Positions 34,790 through 47,348 of a DNA stretch of 64,000 nucleotides are shown here, piece by piece. Position 1 is the first letter of the stretch. Each line of letters opens with the position of its first letter. The notes under the pieces were generated by a model. It was not told where the DNA came from, ran no database searches, and saw only the letters and a program-made list of their open reading frames with translations. The translations under genes and the position numbers were made by a program. This DNA comes from Bedellia somnulentella (Eukaryota; Arthropoda; Insecta; Lepidoptera; Bedelliidae), in contig OY755196.1 in assembly GCA_963576735.1 (NCBI GenBank), positions 5,995,912-6,059,911 of the forward strand. The letters run 5' to 3'.

Positions 34790-34920
34790 AAATGTGGCTG
34801 AGGACTTTTGCACTCTAAAGCCCCTTTTTGTATATAATTAATTAATTAATTAATTCTTAATTCTTTAGCTCTGGCTACCCCTTCTTGGGATTCATAGCCG
34901 TGAGCCGTTATATGTATGTT
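34790..34920 (-). repeat. Repeat R1 fragment with AATT microsatellite
   Basis: TGTGGCTGAGGACTTTTGCA and CTCTGGCTACCCCTTCTTGG followed by CATAGCCGTGAG match R1 in reverse, split by an (ATTA)n tract at 34837-34857. Confidence 0.7.
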
Positions 34921-35890
34921 GTATATAATTGTTCGCTCCTTCAAATATTGTTTCAACCAAACCAATGTTTCTTCTATGCAAAGCTTTCCAGCCAGGTGGT
35001 CTGATGGAGTGACTATTCAAAACATCAAAAATACCATTCATTATCCTAATGAATTGGATTGTTTCCTCAATATAAGCAAATTCTTTAAGATTTAACTCTA
35101 TCACAAAATTCTATAGCAACTGCGATGTAATTACTTAAGAGTTGAGTGGCTAGTCGATCCTTCATTTTTTGTTTTGATAAATAGATATGGGTTTTGGTAA
35201 CTTTTGTGGCTAAATGTAAACCTTCCGTTTCCTGAATTTGTACTAACTTTTCTAAACGCATAATCTATTTTGTCATTGTGCATGTCATAAAATATTTTTA
35301 ACACTCCAAAGGCGTTCCACACCAACTTTAAAGCATGACATGGATCGATAAAAACATGTTAATTGCTTTGGCTGCATTTTGTATGCGTAATATGTTGGTT
35401 TTGCATTAGATTGCAATTGAAGGAAGAAAACATGGCGTGGTTGGCGGTCCATCACAATCACAAGTTATGCTTAATACAGTCACTCCTGCATCATCTCATT
35501 TTTCAATACACATTAGCAAAAGTGAGGCTTTCTGTTCACTAGTTAAACATGAAATAGGATAATAGGCAACTGGCAATTTCCAGTGTTTACACGTCCATAA
35601 TAATTTTTATTTTGTGGGTCTCAGTTCATAGCCATGTCAAGTCCAGATGGTCAATTCTTCTTCAAGAGTCTTAAACGCTTCGTGACAAAATCCAGGCTCT
35701 GCATTAACAGTTTGATACCATTTGCTGAGAGTCCGCACATGAAGAAGACAGGCATCATATGTATCTCTAGCAATTATATGTCCTTGGTGAAAAGTAATGT
35801 AGTCTCAAGGCAAATTTTCTTATCTCCTTTGAATAGGTTTGAGATGATTGCACGTTCCTTTTTTCAGTAAAACTTGTAGTCGCAGTACAA
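34921..35890 (-). pseudogene. P-element/THAP9-like transposase pseudogene 3
   Basis: Minus-strand pieces in THAP9 order: 35890-35634 (YSKEIRKFALRLHYFSP, LSKWYQTVNAEPGFCHEAFK), about 35600-35350, 35325-35131 (LVWNAFGVLKIFYDMHNDKI), 35104-34892 (EETIQFIRIMNGIFDVLNSH). These match the central part of animal THAP9/P-like transposases. Many stops and shifts are present; no THAP domain and no C-terminus. It is older than pseudogene 2 and not simply a duplicate, since its blocks differ in sequence. Confidence 0.65.
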
Positions 35891-36050
35891 TCGAAGACCA
35901 TAAACCAACGTAGAATTATATAAAATATACTTAAATTTTTGGTAGGATATTGTGATAAAAATGCAATACATAAAAATACAATACATAAAAATATAGATAT
36001 AAACTTTATATAAAATATACTTAATTACATACTATAATAGTCTTTCCAAC

Positions 36051-36275
36051 ATGACCTATGCAAAGAAAAACATCGCACACTCCGCATACGACGCTGGTAG
36101 TCGACCGTTTTTGGAGAGAATTGCATCTGACACATCTACCCCTATGATATTTATTCTACTTATTTGTGTTTCGGTCGCCTTCGGCGACCTCACGATGCGT
36201 GGGGTAGTGCATCAGACTTGCATCCAGGCGGCGGATGGAAAGGTCACCTGCCAGCTGGATACTCCCAAAGAGTAA
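36051..36275 (+). CDS. Possible small secreted peptide
   Basis: A 74-codon frame. An internal Met at codon 32 starts MIFILLICVSVAFG, which looks like a signal peptide, followed by a short mature part with two cysteines (QTCIQAADGKVTCQLD). An AATAAA lies at 36279-36284, right after the stop. No homology is recognised and there is no splice evidence. The flanks 35891-36050 and 36290-36732 hold nothing else. It may be chance. Confidence 0.25.
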   Translation: MTYAKKNIAHSAYDAGSRPFLERIASDTSTPMIFILLICVSVAFGDLTMRGVVHQTCIQAADGKVTCQLDTPKE

Positions 36276-37650
36276 AGTAATAAAGGGGGAGAAGAGAGCC
36301 CTCTTACGGATTTTATGGCATACAAATTTGAAGCGCCATCTGTATTTTGTAACCAGAAACTAATGCATGCTATATTAATACCCACCTATAGTATATGTAG
36401 CACCATATTTATAGATTTTGAAGTAATTGAGCCTGTTTTTAATTCAGCCACTAAACTGACCCTTAAACCCATAAACTCAAAATATTCTACAGTTTTTTAG
36501 ATAGGGTTTAATTGCCAGGAAGGGCTCCGGAATTAAAAAAAACAGACAAAACTTTCAAATTGAAAACACAATTTAAAAAAAAATAAGTATTTTTTTCTCA
36601 ATGATGAGTTATTTTATTACTTTCTTGTAAAGCACACTATAACACCATTAAAGTAAGTCTCCGAAATTGTATTCAAACAATAGTTCATCAACTCATCACT
36701 GAGAAAAGTAAATAAAAGATCTTTTTAGTTTTCATTTTTTATTCTTGTAATGCCGGTATCTATTAAAATATGATTGGGCAGCAAGTTTTGTCTCGTCATC
36801 ACCATTATACGTAATTTTACCGCTTAAAATTCGATTCACCGGTCTACACCAACTATATATTAAAACATTTATAGATGTGTTTAAAAAATACTTTTTCAAA
36901 ATCTCTTTATGAATTGTACATTTAAAAGATAAATTTATTAACATATCAACAAACGCAATAATGTCATGCTTTATATTTTTTCTAGACATGTTGCTCTTTA
37001 GGAATGACACGGCTATTGCTTGTATTTCCTCAAAATATTTTTCTATTTCCTCATTAGGATAGCAAAGCCACTTTTTGTTTTGGTATTCTTTTGCTTTTAT
37101 AAATGTGTTTTTTTTTCATTAGATGCTCTGTTGTCCAATACATTTTTTCTGCATTGTTGACATTTTTTTATAACGTTGGTTAAACATTTTTCAGGACCCA
37201 GCCACAAACATAGTTTCTTTGGCCAGAATCTGCTTAGATAGGATAGGATTCAAGGCAAATTTCTTTATTGAAATTTTTTTTGTCCCTCGGAAACATCAGG
37301 GGATTTAGGGGCTTCCATTTTTTCCTTTACAAAAAATTCTAAGGTTTGGAGACACTCATTCACGTCTTCTTCGCAGTTAGCCCCTCTTGAGTGCGGCGTA
37401 CGGTAGTTTTTTTTTTTTTTTTTTGTTTACCGGTGGGGAAATCCTCATAGGATATATGTCGGACTTTTACCGACTAAAACCCCACCGGTTCGGTGCTGCT
37501 GGCCCTGCGGCCTGTGCGGCGTCACCATAACTTGTGTGCCGGGCGGCTGAAGGCCGCCCTGGCGAGGCAAAGGAGTGTACCTAAGCTAAGTCGGATAGGG
37601 TGAGTATAATAATAAAATAGACTCTAGTTGAGTCTGGTGTGACTCTAAAG

Positions 37651-40524
37651 TTAGTGTAGGGTTCTACGACCTCGCCGGCGGGGTCGGTGTCTGGAGTGAT
37701 AGAAGTTGTTGGTGTGACCGCGAGCGCCGGTGGCCCCTGAGGCCTCGAGCTCGCGGGTGGTGTCGTCGTCGGGATCCGAGAGCACGCTACGTGGGCGTCG
37801 AATCCCGGCGTCCGGGGAAATCGTGTAGTCGAGCGAGGCTCGGAGTAAGGGGTTGGGGTGATCAGGGATCTTATCAAAGTATCTACGTGAGATTTGTTTG
37901 AAATGATCCCTGATAGTATTGAGTCCTAAGTCTCTGTGGAGATCATAGTTCCTAACATACCAAGGCGCCCCTACCGCCTTGCGCATGAACCTATTCTGTA
38001 TCACCTGGAGGCGGTGTATCAAGCCTTCTCTGGCGTGTGCGAACGCAACACTACCGTACGAGAGGACCGAGCGTATACATGTTTTGTATAGTGTAACTTT
38101 GTGACGCAGTGGTACACTGTGACGCAGTGGTAACTTACTGCGAGCACAAAGCATCGGTGATAGCCTATTCAGGACGAATGAGGCTTTGTTGCGTATGTAT
38201 TTGATGTGGTGTGACCATGTAAGCCGGGGATCAAAGACAATACCGAGGTATTTGGTCTTTTTCACCCACGGAATAGGTGTACCGAAGAGTTGAACAGGCG
38301 GAGGCGGATCGTGTGAGGCGCCTCCCTTCCGAAAGAGCATGGCTGCGCTTTTGGAGGGATTAACCTCGATCCGCCACTTCCTGAACCACTCTCCGAGTTG
38401 TGTTACGGCTCGCTGAAGGCGAAGCCGTATGAAGTTGTGGTTGGGGTGACTCGTGTAGAGTAGTGTGTCGTCTGCAAAGAGTGCTAACTCCACCAGCGGT
38501 GTACGCGGGATGTCGTTAGTGTATATATTGAAGAGTGTGGGTGAGAGCGTAGAGCCCTGTGGGACTCCCGCGTGTATGGGGTGGTGTTGTGAGTGGGCGT
38601 CCTCCACTCTGAAGCGGAATCGGCGATCCGACAAGTAGTCGCGGACTATAGCCACGAGTTTGTCTGGCATACCGATCTGGTATAGCTTGTATAGCAGACC
38701 GTTATGCCAGACTTTGTCAAATGCCTTAGCCACGTCAAATAAGACGGCGCCCGTCTGTTTGATGTATGTGTCATTGAATCCATCAAGCACATGCTCGGTA
38801 AAGCGATGTGCTTGCTGGACGCATGAGTGTTGAGCCCTGAACCCGAATTGTTCGTGTATCTGAATGCCGCTAGTGTGCAAGTAGTGTCTGATCCTAGCGA
38901 GGATTAGTCGCTCATAGATCTTTCCTAACGAGCTTAATAGGCTTATAGGCCTATAGCTCGTGGGATCGGTGCGGAGCTTTCCGACTTTGAATATACCTAT
39001 CACATCGGTATCTTTCCATGAATCTGGAAAGATGCCGTGTATGAGTGATGTGTTAAGTATGATTGTGAGTAGTGTGATGATGTGTTGTGGTAGGATCTTA
39101 AGGACCCTGTTAGTCAGCCCGTCGGGCCCCGGGGCCTTTCTGGGTCTGAGGTGTTTAATGATGTCTTTCACCTCGTCCTCGGTGATCGGTTCGAGATCAT
39201 CGAGGAGAGGGTGTGAGGCGCGGTCGTTGACTAACTTGTCAACGGCCTCGATGTGAAGGGGGTCGCATGGCTGAGAGCTCGGAGAGCATTGCTTCTCCAG
39301 ACTCTCAGCCAGGCATTCCGCTTTTTCATCGTTTTCGAAGGCCGGTGGTACGCCGTTCGGTTGTGTGAGGGGAGGAAGACCAAGATCGGTGCCGTCCGAC
39401 TTGAGCGCCCTCGCCACGTCCCAGTAGGCGTTATGGGACGGACGGATATCACCAAGGAACTTATCCAACCGCTCCCCTCTGTGTTCGACTAGGCGCTCCC
39501 GAAGGACGCGCTTCGCAGCCCACAGCCGAGAGCGGTTATCAGGCGAGGGAAAAGAATCGTATGCGCGAGTGGCACGGTTTTTCGCGGTGACAAGTTCCTT
39601 AATGTCGTCGGGGAGTCGTTGGCGATGGTAGTCATCGACAACGACTTGCGACGCGGCGTCTTGTACGACCGCCGAGAGGTGCTTTGTTAAGGCACAGACA
39701 GCTCGGCGGGCGTCATCCGGTGACGAGATGTCATCCGGAATTGTGTCGAGGTGGGGTGAAGTGTAAGTTTGTAGGCCGTCCGTCAATTTCGCCCAGTTAA
39801 TTCTGGGACGAGTGGCGGGCGGAGTGTGTTCGGGTGGGCCTAGTGATAGTAGTACAGGGCGGTGATCTGACTCAAGTTCGTGTATAACTTCTACGGAACG
39901 TAAACGTAAGGTTACGTTACGCAGAAGCGCGAAATCAATGATGCCGGGGGTGTGGAGTACATTGTTTGGGTAGTGAGTGGGTGTCATTGGGGCAATTATC
40001 TCGAAATCGAGATCTTCTGAAAATTTCTCTAATAGCCGGCCGTTTCGACAGATTCTGGTTGAATTCCAACTGAGATGGTGTGCGTTGAAATCGCCTGCCA
40101 AAATAACCGAGCTACCGAGCGCGAGTAGGGCTTCCAAGTCGGTGCGTAACACCTCTTGGGAGCCGGTTTGATGAATTGACGCAATGACAATGGATGGATG
40201 CCCCGACATGCTTACACGGCATGTCGTGGCCTCCATGTGTTGTGGTGCGGGTGTAGTGAGTGCGACACAGTGTAGTGTCTTTTTGTAATATATGAGTGTG
40301 CCTCCTCCAGGCGTACCTATTCGGTCAGTCCGTATGAGTCTTTAGTTGGAAATATTGGGATTCTTAGTGCGAGGTTTCAGAAAGGATTCCTGCACAAGAA
40401 AGACATCGATACTATGATCTCTAAGAAACATGCCTATTTCCTCTTTGTGGGAACGTACTTTGCCTTCGGCATTGAAGAAAACTACGTTTAATGAATGGGG
40501 CTTTATCCTACTTTGTGTAGCCAT
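37651..40524 (-). pseudogene. Jockey ORF2: endonuclease and reverse transcriptase, one stop
   Basis: The start MATQSRIKPHSLNVVFFNAE at 40524 lies 38 bp after the ORF1 stop. The first 60 codons end in a TAA at 40342-40344; the same frame continues uninterrupted to 37651, total about 957 codons. The apurinic endonuclease domain follows (LAGDFNAHH, ESDHRPV). The reverse transcriptase has RPRKAPGPDGL, AGVPQGSTLSPTLFN and the catalytic FADD at about residue 685. The C-terminal region has SVLSYGSVAFAHA-type motifs. A small in-frame duplication (PLRHSV then PLRHKV, near 38110-38140) is visible. Apart from the single stop the ORF is intact, so the copy became defective recently or the stop is a sequence error. 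Confidence 0.9.
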
Positions 40525-40562
40525 TGAGACTACTAAACAAGCGGGCTAATATAACTAACCGT

Positions 40563-42077
40563 TTAGAACGGTTTGCCTACGGCGGCTACGATGTCCTCGT
40601 AGTCGCAGTAGGCGGTGAGTTTGGCGATCATATCGCCGTTGGCGTCCGCCTCTTTTAGCTTCTTAAGGAAGCTACGGAGGCGGTCCATGTCTATGGGGTT
40701 GGTGTTGTTAGACCCCACGGAGGGCTTTGCCTGAGGGGCAGGGGTAGGGCGCGTCTTTGGGGCGGCGGGTGGTGGTACTGCTGTAGGCTTTGAGATAGCC
40801 GCAGCGAAGCTCTTAGTGAGAGCCTTGGGGGCGGGGGCCGGCACCAATGGTGTTATAGCCGCGGGCGCAGGCTGAGAAGCAGCGGGGCGCGCGGCGGTGC
40901 GAGGGGCGGGCCGTGAGGAGAGGGTTTTACCCCTCTGGCTCTTAGCCTTGGGTGCCTTGGGGCACCCTTTGTAGTTAGCTGTGTGCCCTACACTCTTGCA
41001 GAGAACACATGCGGGCGGGTCGACTGACTCGCGGGTCCGCGAACATTGGGGTGTCGCGTGGTCACCCAGGCATTTAACACACCTAGGGCGAGCGCGACAG
41101 TTACGGGCCGAGTGCCCGTATAATTGGCACCGGTGGCATTGACCGGGGCCTTCCCGCTTGTGAGGCGGCTCGAATCGTATGCCGGACAGGCGGCATATGG
41201 ATTTGATGTTAAATATGGCCTTACCATCCTTTGACAAGATAACAAGAACCATGTTGTAGGGTGTACGCGCTCGGCTCGCGTACATACGGTGAACTTCAAG
41301 GACGGGAAGTCCTTTGGCAGTTAGATCTGCTTTGATAGCGTCAGTGGGGACCTCCACTGGCACGCCGCGTGCTACGACGCGTAGGACACGCTCCTCCTCA
41401 AGGGCGTAGGTGTGGTAACCTACACCTTGTTCGCGTAAGACGCGAGTCAGATTGCGGTGGTCGTCCGTAGATGGGACGTCCACCTTTATACCGACGGCGG
41501 TGTTACGCGCCGCGGTGAAATTGATTTTCTGAGCCGTCAAAGCGGCTGAGATTTTAAGCCATGCGGCTTTCTCCCGTATGAAAACGGGCGGTTGCCGCTT
41601 AGCAGACGGGCCGGGGGCGGGGGTCGCGGGAGTCGCGGGGGCGCGGATGCGCGGGTCGCGACGATTCGCGGGGATGGTGGCGGCCGGGGTTGCTAATAAA
41701 ACAACCTTTGGCGGCGGCGGCGGCGTGGAACGGCGGGAGCCTTTCCTTTTGCCTTTGGCCGCTGTGACGACGGTGAAACCGTCATCACTTTGGCCCAGAG
41801 GTATGGAGCAATCCATAGCCTCTTCTTTTTGGGTGGCCTCGCGATGGACGAGGGCCCGGGTGGGGAATTCGAAGACCGACTCAGAGTCGGAGTCGTCATC
41901 GGACGAGGTAGAAGGTGACTCGGGTGAGTCGGCCAGTACAACTGGCGAAGGCGCGGGGGATGCCGGGGAGATGGCTTGAACAGCCTGTAGGACGATCTCG
42001 GGGGCGATATCTCTTATCTTATTAACGATCTTTTCTAGATCGGCGAGCCTCGCCATAAGCGAGTCGTAGCCCTCCAT
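40563..42077 (-). CDS. Jockey ORF1 gag-like nucleic-acid-binding protein, intact
   Basis: 504 residues from MEGYDSLMARLADLEKIVNK. Acidic Ser/Pro-rich region 40-100; a PRE_C2HC-like domain at about 225-305 (EERVLRVVARGVPVEV, PYNMVLVILSKDGKAIFN). Three zinc knuckles: 314-327 (CHRCQLYGHSARNC), 333-345 (CVKCLGDHATPQC) and 357-372 (CVLCKSVGHTANYKGC). A Pro/Ala-rich stretch and a helical C-terminus follow. In Jockey elements this protein binds the RNA and chaperones target-primed reverse transcription. No break is seen. It lies directly upstream of ORF2 (38 bp). Confidence 0.93.
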   Translation of the reverse strand: MEGYDSLMARLADLEKIVNKIRDIAPEIVLQAVQAISPASPAPSPVVLADSPESPSTSSDDDSDSESVFEFPTRALVHREATQKEEAMDCSIPLGQSDDGFTVVTAAKGKRKGSRRSTPPPPPKVVLLATPAATIPANRRDPRIRAPATPATPAPGPSAKRQPPVFIREKAAWLKISAALTAQKINFTAARNTAVGIKVDVPSTDDHRNLTRVLREQGVGYHTYALEEERVLRVVARGVPVEVPTDAIKADLTAKGLPVLEVHRMYASRARTPYNMVLVILSKDGKAIFNIKSICRLSGIRFEPPHKREGPGQCHRCQLYGHSARNCRARPRCVKCLGDHATPQCSRTRESVDPPACVLCKSVGHTANYKGCPKAPKAKSQRGKTLSSRPAPRTAARPAASQPAPAAITPLVPAPAPKALTKSFAAAISKPTAVPPPAAPKTRPTPAPQAKPSVGSNNTNPIDMDRLRSFLKKLKEADANGDMIAKLTAYCDYEDIVAAVGKPF

Positions 42078-45000
42078 CCTTACGGATGGGGGCGAAGGAC
42101 GGTGTTAGGTGTATCAATGTGAATGAGTAGTGTGTGTCTGTAGGTGAGTGTAAATGTGTGTGTAGTGTAGTGTATGTGTGCCTACTAATGTGGGCCCTAA
42201 CGTCCTTCGGTCTAAGTACAATGACCGCTAGGGTGTGTACCTATGGTTTCGGTAGTGTAGAGGAGTCGCAATCTTACAGCACACAACCTCCAACCACTAC
42301 CGAGGAAAGGATGGGGAAAGGAAAGGAAACAACGAACTTTAATGCCGGATCGGACGGTTGACTAGGTTACAGGGCGTACCCACCAAGGCCAACTGAGTCC
42401 GACCACTTCCTATTAACTGCCGCACCAGAAGGGCAATCAGGCGGGTGCTAGGGGCCACACCCCGACAACCTTTGTTGACACCGTTAGGTTACCCAGTTGC
42501 CGACCACAGTTGTGGATTTACAAAAGTCACGTACGCAGTGAAAACCACGCTAGAAACTATGTTCGGTAATACGTGAGCTAAGATTTGCACGAAGCAAATC
42601 GTCGCAACACGAAAACGGAATGCGGCACGAAGCACGCGGGCGCATGTACAAATCGAGAGAAAACGGAGTGAGCGATAGCGCACGACCGTCAGCCACGAGT
42701 GCACGGAGCGGAAATGGCGTACGGTAGTTGTTCAACATGAGTGCTTTATATGCCCCCTCAAATGCAACGAAGTTTGGTGCTACATTTCTTGCCCCATAAC
42801 TTCTGATGTTCCCGAAGAAATTCTCTAATGGGTCCTGATTGAAATTTCTGGTCAACATGGCATCCAATTTATATTTACCAGACAATAATTCCCAAAGAGC
42901 CTCCATGCCTTCAATTGTTTTAATAAAATTTGTAACTGATGGTACAGTAGTTTCGGCTTTGTGGATTTTATCGGCAACATTACCTTTTTTAATAAATTTT
43001 ACAGTTTTTAAAACTTCTTTCGCTTTTTTTCACAAGTGATGATGAGGCGATGACTGCTTTTCAGGCCCTTTATAAATTTTGCCATTTGGCGAAAATGACA
43101 ATGTGCTCCCATTTAGCGTGTCTAATAAATTGTCTAATAATAAAGTTATGTCTATCATCTGCCGACAATCTTCCGAGAGAGCTCCTCGGGCTGTTAAATG
43201 CTCAGCCACAACAGCCATACTGTGACTGAAAATTTGTGTTGACGTGCTCCTCTGTTATTTTGTCTAAAAGTCGAAGCTCTCCGTAAGACTTGTCGGCAGC
43301 GTATATCATTTGGAAGTATTCCCATTTTACAATTTTTTGCTTATTATTTATGGTGTAAATAAGGTCGTTCGTCAAAAGATTATTCCTTACACCCTTTATT
43401 AAATGGGGTACGTCATATAAAGGAATAATCATTTGACCTGCTATATGCATGACCTCATTGCGCCACACTGCCGTTTCGTAAGTACATAGCCCGGCTTTCC
43501 TGGACCAATTCAGTGATGGCACCGACATTAACTGTGCTTTGGTCACAAACTGTGTTGACAATTATGAGACCCGATTCTACTACGTGTTTGACAACAGTTT
43601 TTATTATTTTTTTTAGTTCTATTTTGTCTAACGCATTTGTAAAATAATATGCCACGGGTTGCTTAAAATTGCGTTTCACACCCTTCACCATAAACACGAG
43701 TGCATGGTTAGCAAATCGGTCAGGTTTATTATTAGCAAAACCTTGCATTTCATCTTTCTGAGCATTATAAGTAATATTCGCCGTCAGAGACACTTCATCA
43801 AAGATGAGGCTGCATAGAGGCGTCAGGGGCGTCTTTTTCTGTCATCGTTTTTTTATTTTTTTTAAAAAATAATGGGATTGATCCCAGTGGTCAATTTAAT
43901 TTGGCCTAACAGACGTTTCATGGCCTTTATTGACGGCAAAGAAAAATAGCTACATAAATGCTTGTATGCCTTCGGACTCCTTTTTTAAAGAGATAACGAC
44001 AGTATTTTCTCATCAATGGTGAAGCGTCTACCTTTCGGTTTCTTTTTTGACTGCAGCTGCATGTGGAGGAATATTTGAGGGGGTCTTTGCAATTGTTTTA
44101 TAACTCTTTGGAAAGAGACATCTTCAGAAAACTTTTGCGCCGTTTCTAAACGTTGCTTAAATGAAGCTCCTTTTTTACGCAATCGACATATTTCGGACCG
44201 CAGGTATCTTATTTCGAGTCAATTTGTTTTTGCTGGCTCAGGGTACAGGGGCTTTCGGTTTTGAGCACCTGAAAAATGATAAATTACATGTTACATAGAT
44301 AGCAGAAATAAACATGATTCGTGAAACCTGATACAACTCAAATCTTTGCAACTTTTAAGGAGAGCACTAATAAGTTTTTAAACCATCTAGCCAACTATCT
44401 AATGAGTTTAGAAATAAATGTTGTTATAAAAGACAAAGATGTACGGTCAGCTAAGGTACAAAAGTGTACAGCTACTTAAGCAGCTGACTCTACCTTTATT
44501 CTGCGCTAGTGTAGTATTATGTTTAGATAACTTCCTGTAAACATAATACACCTTCGATGGGACAACTTGGTACGCATATGTTCGTAGTTCGTATATAATT
44601 ATGTATATAGAATATTGGATGCTATGGGTGGGTAGATAAATTGATGCAGACAGAAAAATAATTATACCTTTTGTAGCCGCGAGTGACTTATTTAAACTTT
44701 AAACACTTACCAGGCACGTGGCTGGCAGGGGTGGCGTTCGAACTCTCGAGAGTTTATTGATGAATCACAGCGCAGGCTTACACTTTTCACCATAGGTCCA
44801 TAGATAAATGTGGTTCAGTCCTCTTTCATCACTTTGTTGGGGAAATAGACTTGATTCGGAATTTATTTGGTAACTTTTATACGAACGTGTGCACTCACAT
44901 CGGCGTGTTGAGAAAAAAAGAGACTAACTTGCGGAAACGGATGTAGTTGCAAGACGTCAGACGTCGATGTTGCCAGTTTCCCGCATCAACGAGGTAGTGT

Positions 45001-45701
45001 TAGAGAAAATAAGCCACATGAAATAAATCTATTTCTAACGTGAATTAAAAAGCATGTAAAATATGTTTTGTTGTCTTGTGCACACCTAATAAAGAAAATT
45101 ATAAACTAATTTGTTCCAGTACGGAACACCTTTTAATATCTTTCGATTAGAGTTCACGCTGTAATTGTGCTCTCTTGCCTATTGCAGATGCAATAACACC
45201 GGCGTAGCTTTCATCTGAAAAATATGTAAAATAATATTCGAGTTAATATCTACATATACTAATATATAAAAGACAAAAGATTTGGATTTTTGTATTGAAT
45301 AAACTCAAAAACTATAATATAATACTGATTTAAAAAAATCTTTCACATGTGATTATAGAAACCTACATACATTATCAGCGAGTAACATAAACAAACACAA
45401 CACAGGGTATGTCGACAACCTGGACGAAGACGGGCAGACCAGCTTCTCCATAAGTTTCACACTTTAAGCTTTTATAATCAGCATCTATCTCAATATATAA
45501 GAATAAAATAAAGTGACTCATTGGGCATCAACACACAGCCCTAACTGCTAAACATAGGCATTTAAAATTTGGAAGCGATGTAGCTTAGGTACTGTAGGGA
45601 TGCACTAAGAAATGAGTCCCACGGGAATGGTAATTAACGGGAAAATCCTTATGTATGAAAAATTTAAACTATAAAAGAAAACATTAAATTTTCATACCTG
45701 T

Positions 45702-45778
45702 GGCAACAGGAATAGAAGAGCAGGGTTGATTCCCAGTGGCGACAGTGCTAGGGATATTCGGCAGAGTATCAGATGGTC
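45702..45778 (-). pseudogene. Linker exon a of THAP9-like gene 2
   Basis: TTATTTCAG precedes GACCATCTGATACTCTGCCG; the exon ends CCACAG before GTATG. It encodes SDTLPNIPSTVATGNQPC and is a paralogue of linker exon b at 47867-47955 (SHTLQNIPATTVATENEPC). Exon duplication is therefore visible within the gene. Confidence 0.6.
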
Positions 45779-46373
45779 CTGAAATAACAAATTATTTTGT
45801 CCTCTTTATATTATAGAATAACAAAGAATTTACTTAAAAAATATACAAAAGTAATATTAATACAATGAAATGAAATACAATTGATACAACTGAATTTAGA
45901 CAGATGCTCGGATGTTTTTTAGATATCAAATCAATCAATCAAATATAGTTTATTCAGGAAAGATACAATAAGACTTATGTTAATACATAGAAAAAAAACA
46001 TATAAGGCCACTTGATCATTATAATGATAATAATTATTAAAATGCTGAGATGCATTAGGTCGAACCTGTATCACAGTTGTCAGATCCTTCCAGGAGATTC
46101 TTAAAATTAATCAGTATTTAACAAAGTAAACAGTTTAGTGTGACATAAATTTATATTTGATTACTACATTTATAACGTTCTTTATTCAACATACACTAAT
46201 AAGTATAATTAATGGAATATACGAGTATAAATAGAGATAGATATATGTATATAAATATATAAATAAAATAAACACTGGTAACAAATAAATAAATGTAAAA
46301 TATTTATCAGTAAAATAATATTTAGCAAGGTTTTATTGATCATGGAATATTTATATATATATACCTATTTTAA

Positions 46374-47348
46374 CCCTTAGCCACCTAACGTGTATTCCAG
46401 TAACACATCCACCTAACGTCGGTCATGGTGACCGCTTGGGTTTAAGTACTAATAACAAGGTTAAAAAGTCATAAATTGGCAAAAAAATAAACCACATTAA
46501 GTTCTTTAGTTGTTTTTATTTCAAATTGTTTTAATAAATTCTTAAAAAAAAAATTTTTTCTTTTTATTATTATTAATCAAAGTTCAGTTACAAATATTTC
46601 AACAAATTATTGGTTTTTTATTAAACTGAGAGCTAAGCAATAACAATCAATGAGATCAATATTTTTTTAATTACTTTAGTAACTTAAGTATATAACCTCT
46701 TATATAAAACTATCATTGGCACAATCAAATCACAATCATTACAAAATTACAGCCCCCTAACATTTACAATTTGTCGCTGGAGGTTGGCTCGACCAACGGA
46801 ACCGATTTTTTCCGAAATAGTTCCGGTATCTTGCCAATGGAACATCGTCATCTCAAGATTGATCATCAACTGGCACATCACCATCATCATTATCATTATT
46901 TTCACATAACTCGTCAACATCAACTTCAGAGTATGATTGACACTCACTTTCAATCAAGTGGTCTAAAGGTACATCTTCTACGTCACTGCAGTCTTAATTT
47001 GGCAATTCCGGCTCGTCCCTTTGATCCTCAGCATCTGAGTCACTCTTTTCTAACCATCTACAGATATTTCGATCACGTTGAGACATGCTGAACCTAAAAA
47101 CGATAAGAAAATGTTAACACTAAAAGAAACCTAACAACCTAACGTCAGTCACCAGGACCGCATACGATATATATTTACCTGATTCTTTTCACTGCGCGCA
47201 CGTGTTGCTTGGCCGAGCGCAGAGCGCAAACTGAAGAGGGAAGGGAAAAGGTACACAGAGTCACAGGCGTGGGGCCCGCGTAGTAACGGAAATATTTGAA
47301 AAAATAGATTGCTCAGAGTCACCGTGACCGACGCTAGGTGGTTAAGGG
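46374..47348 (-). mobile_element. Internally deleted piggyBac-type element
   Basis: TTAA at 46370-46373 and 47349-47352. The ends CCCTTAGCCACCTAACG and, in reverse, CCCTTAACCACCTAGCG form an imperfect TIR of about 17 bp. The 975-bp body still encodes the transposase N-terminus on the minus strand (from 47086: MSQRDRNICRWLEKSDSDAE, acidic, then RNYFGKNRFRWSSQPP near 46800) before a stop; the DDE domain is gone. A non-autonomous relic in an intron of the THAP9-like gene. Confidence 0.85.

Larger units (their letters stand above)
37407..42715 (-). mobile_element. Full-length Jockey-clade LINE
   Basis: GGCGTACGGTAG is duplicated at 37395-37406 and 42716-42727, an exact 12-bp target duplication. 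The element ends in an 18-A tail (37407-37424 as T). It has a 5' UTR of about 640 bp, ORF1 (40563-42077), ORF2 (37651-40524, one stop) and a 3' UTR with a strong hairpin (ACCGGTGGGG/CCCCACCGGT, 37429-37488). It is much GC-richer than its surroundings. Complete at both ends, hence a recent insertion. Confidence 0.93.

Noticed and set aside
38960..39492. Plus-strand frames opposite the LINE ORF2 (also 41578-41979, 40988-41299 and others)
   Set aside because: Shadows of the GC-rich Jockey ORFs.
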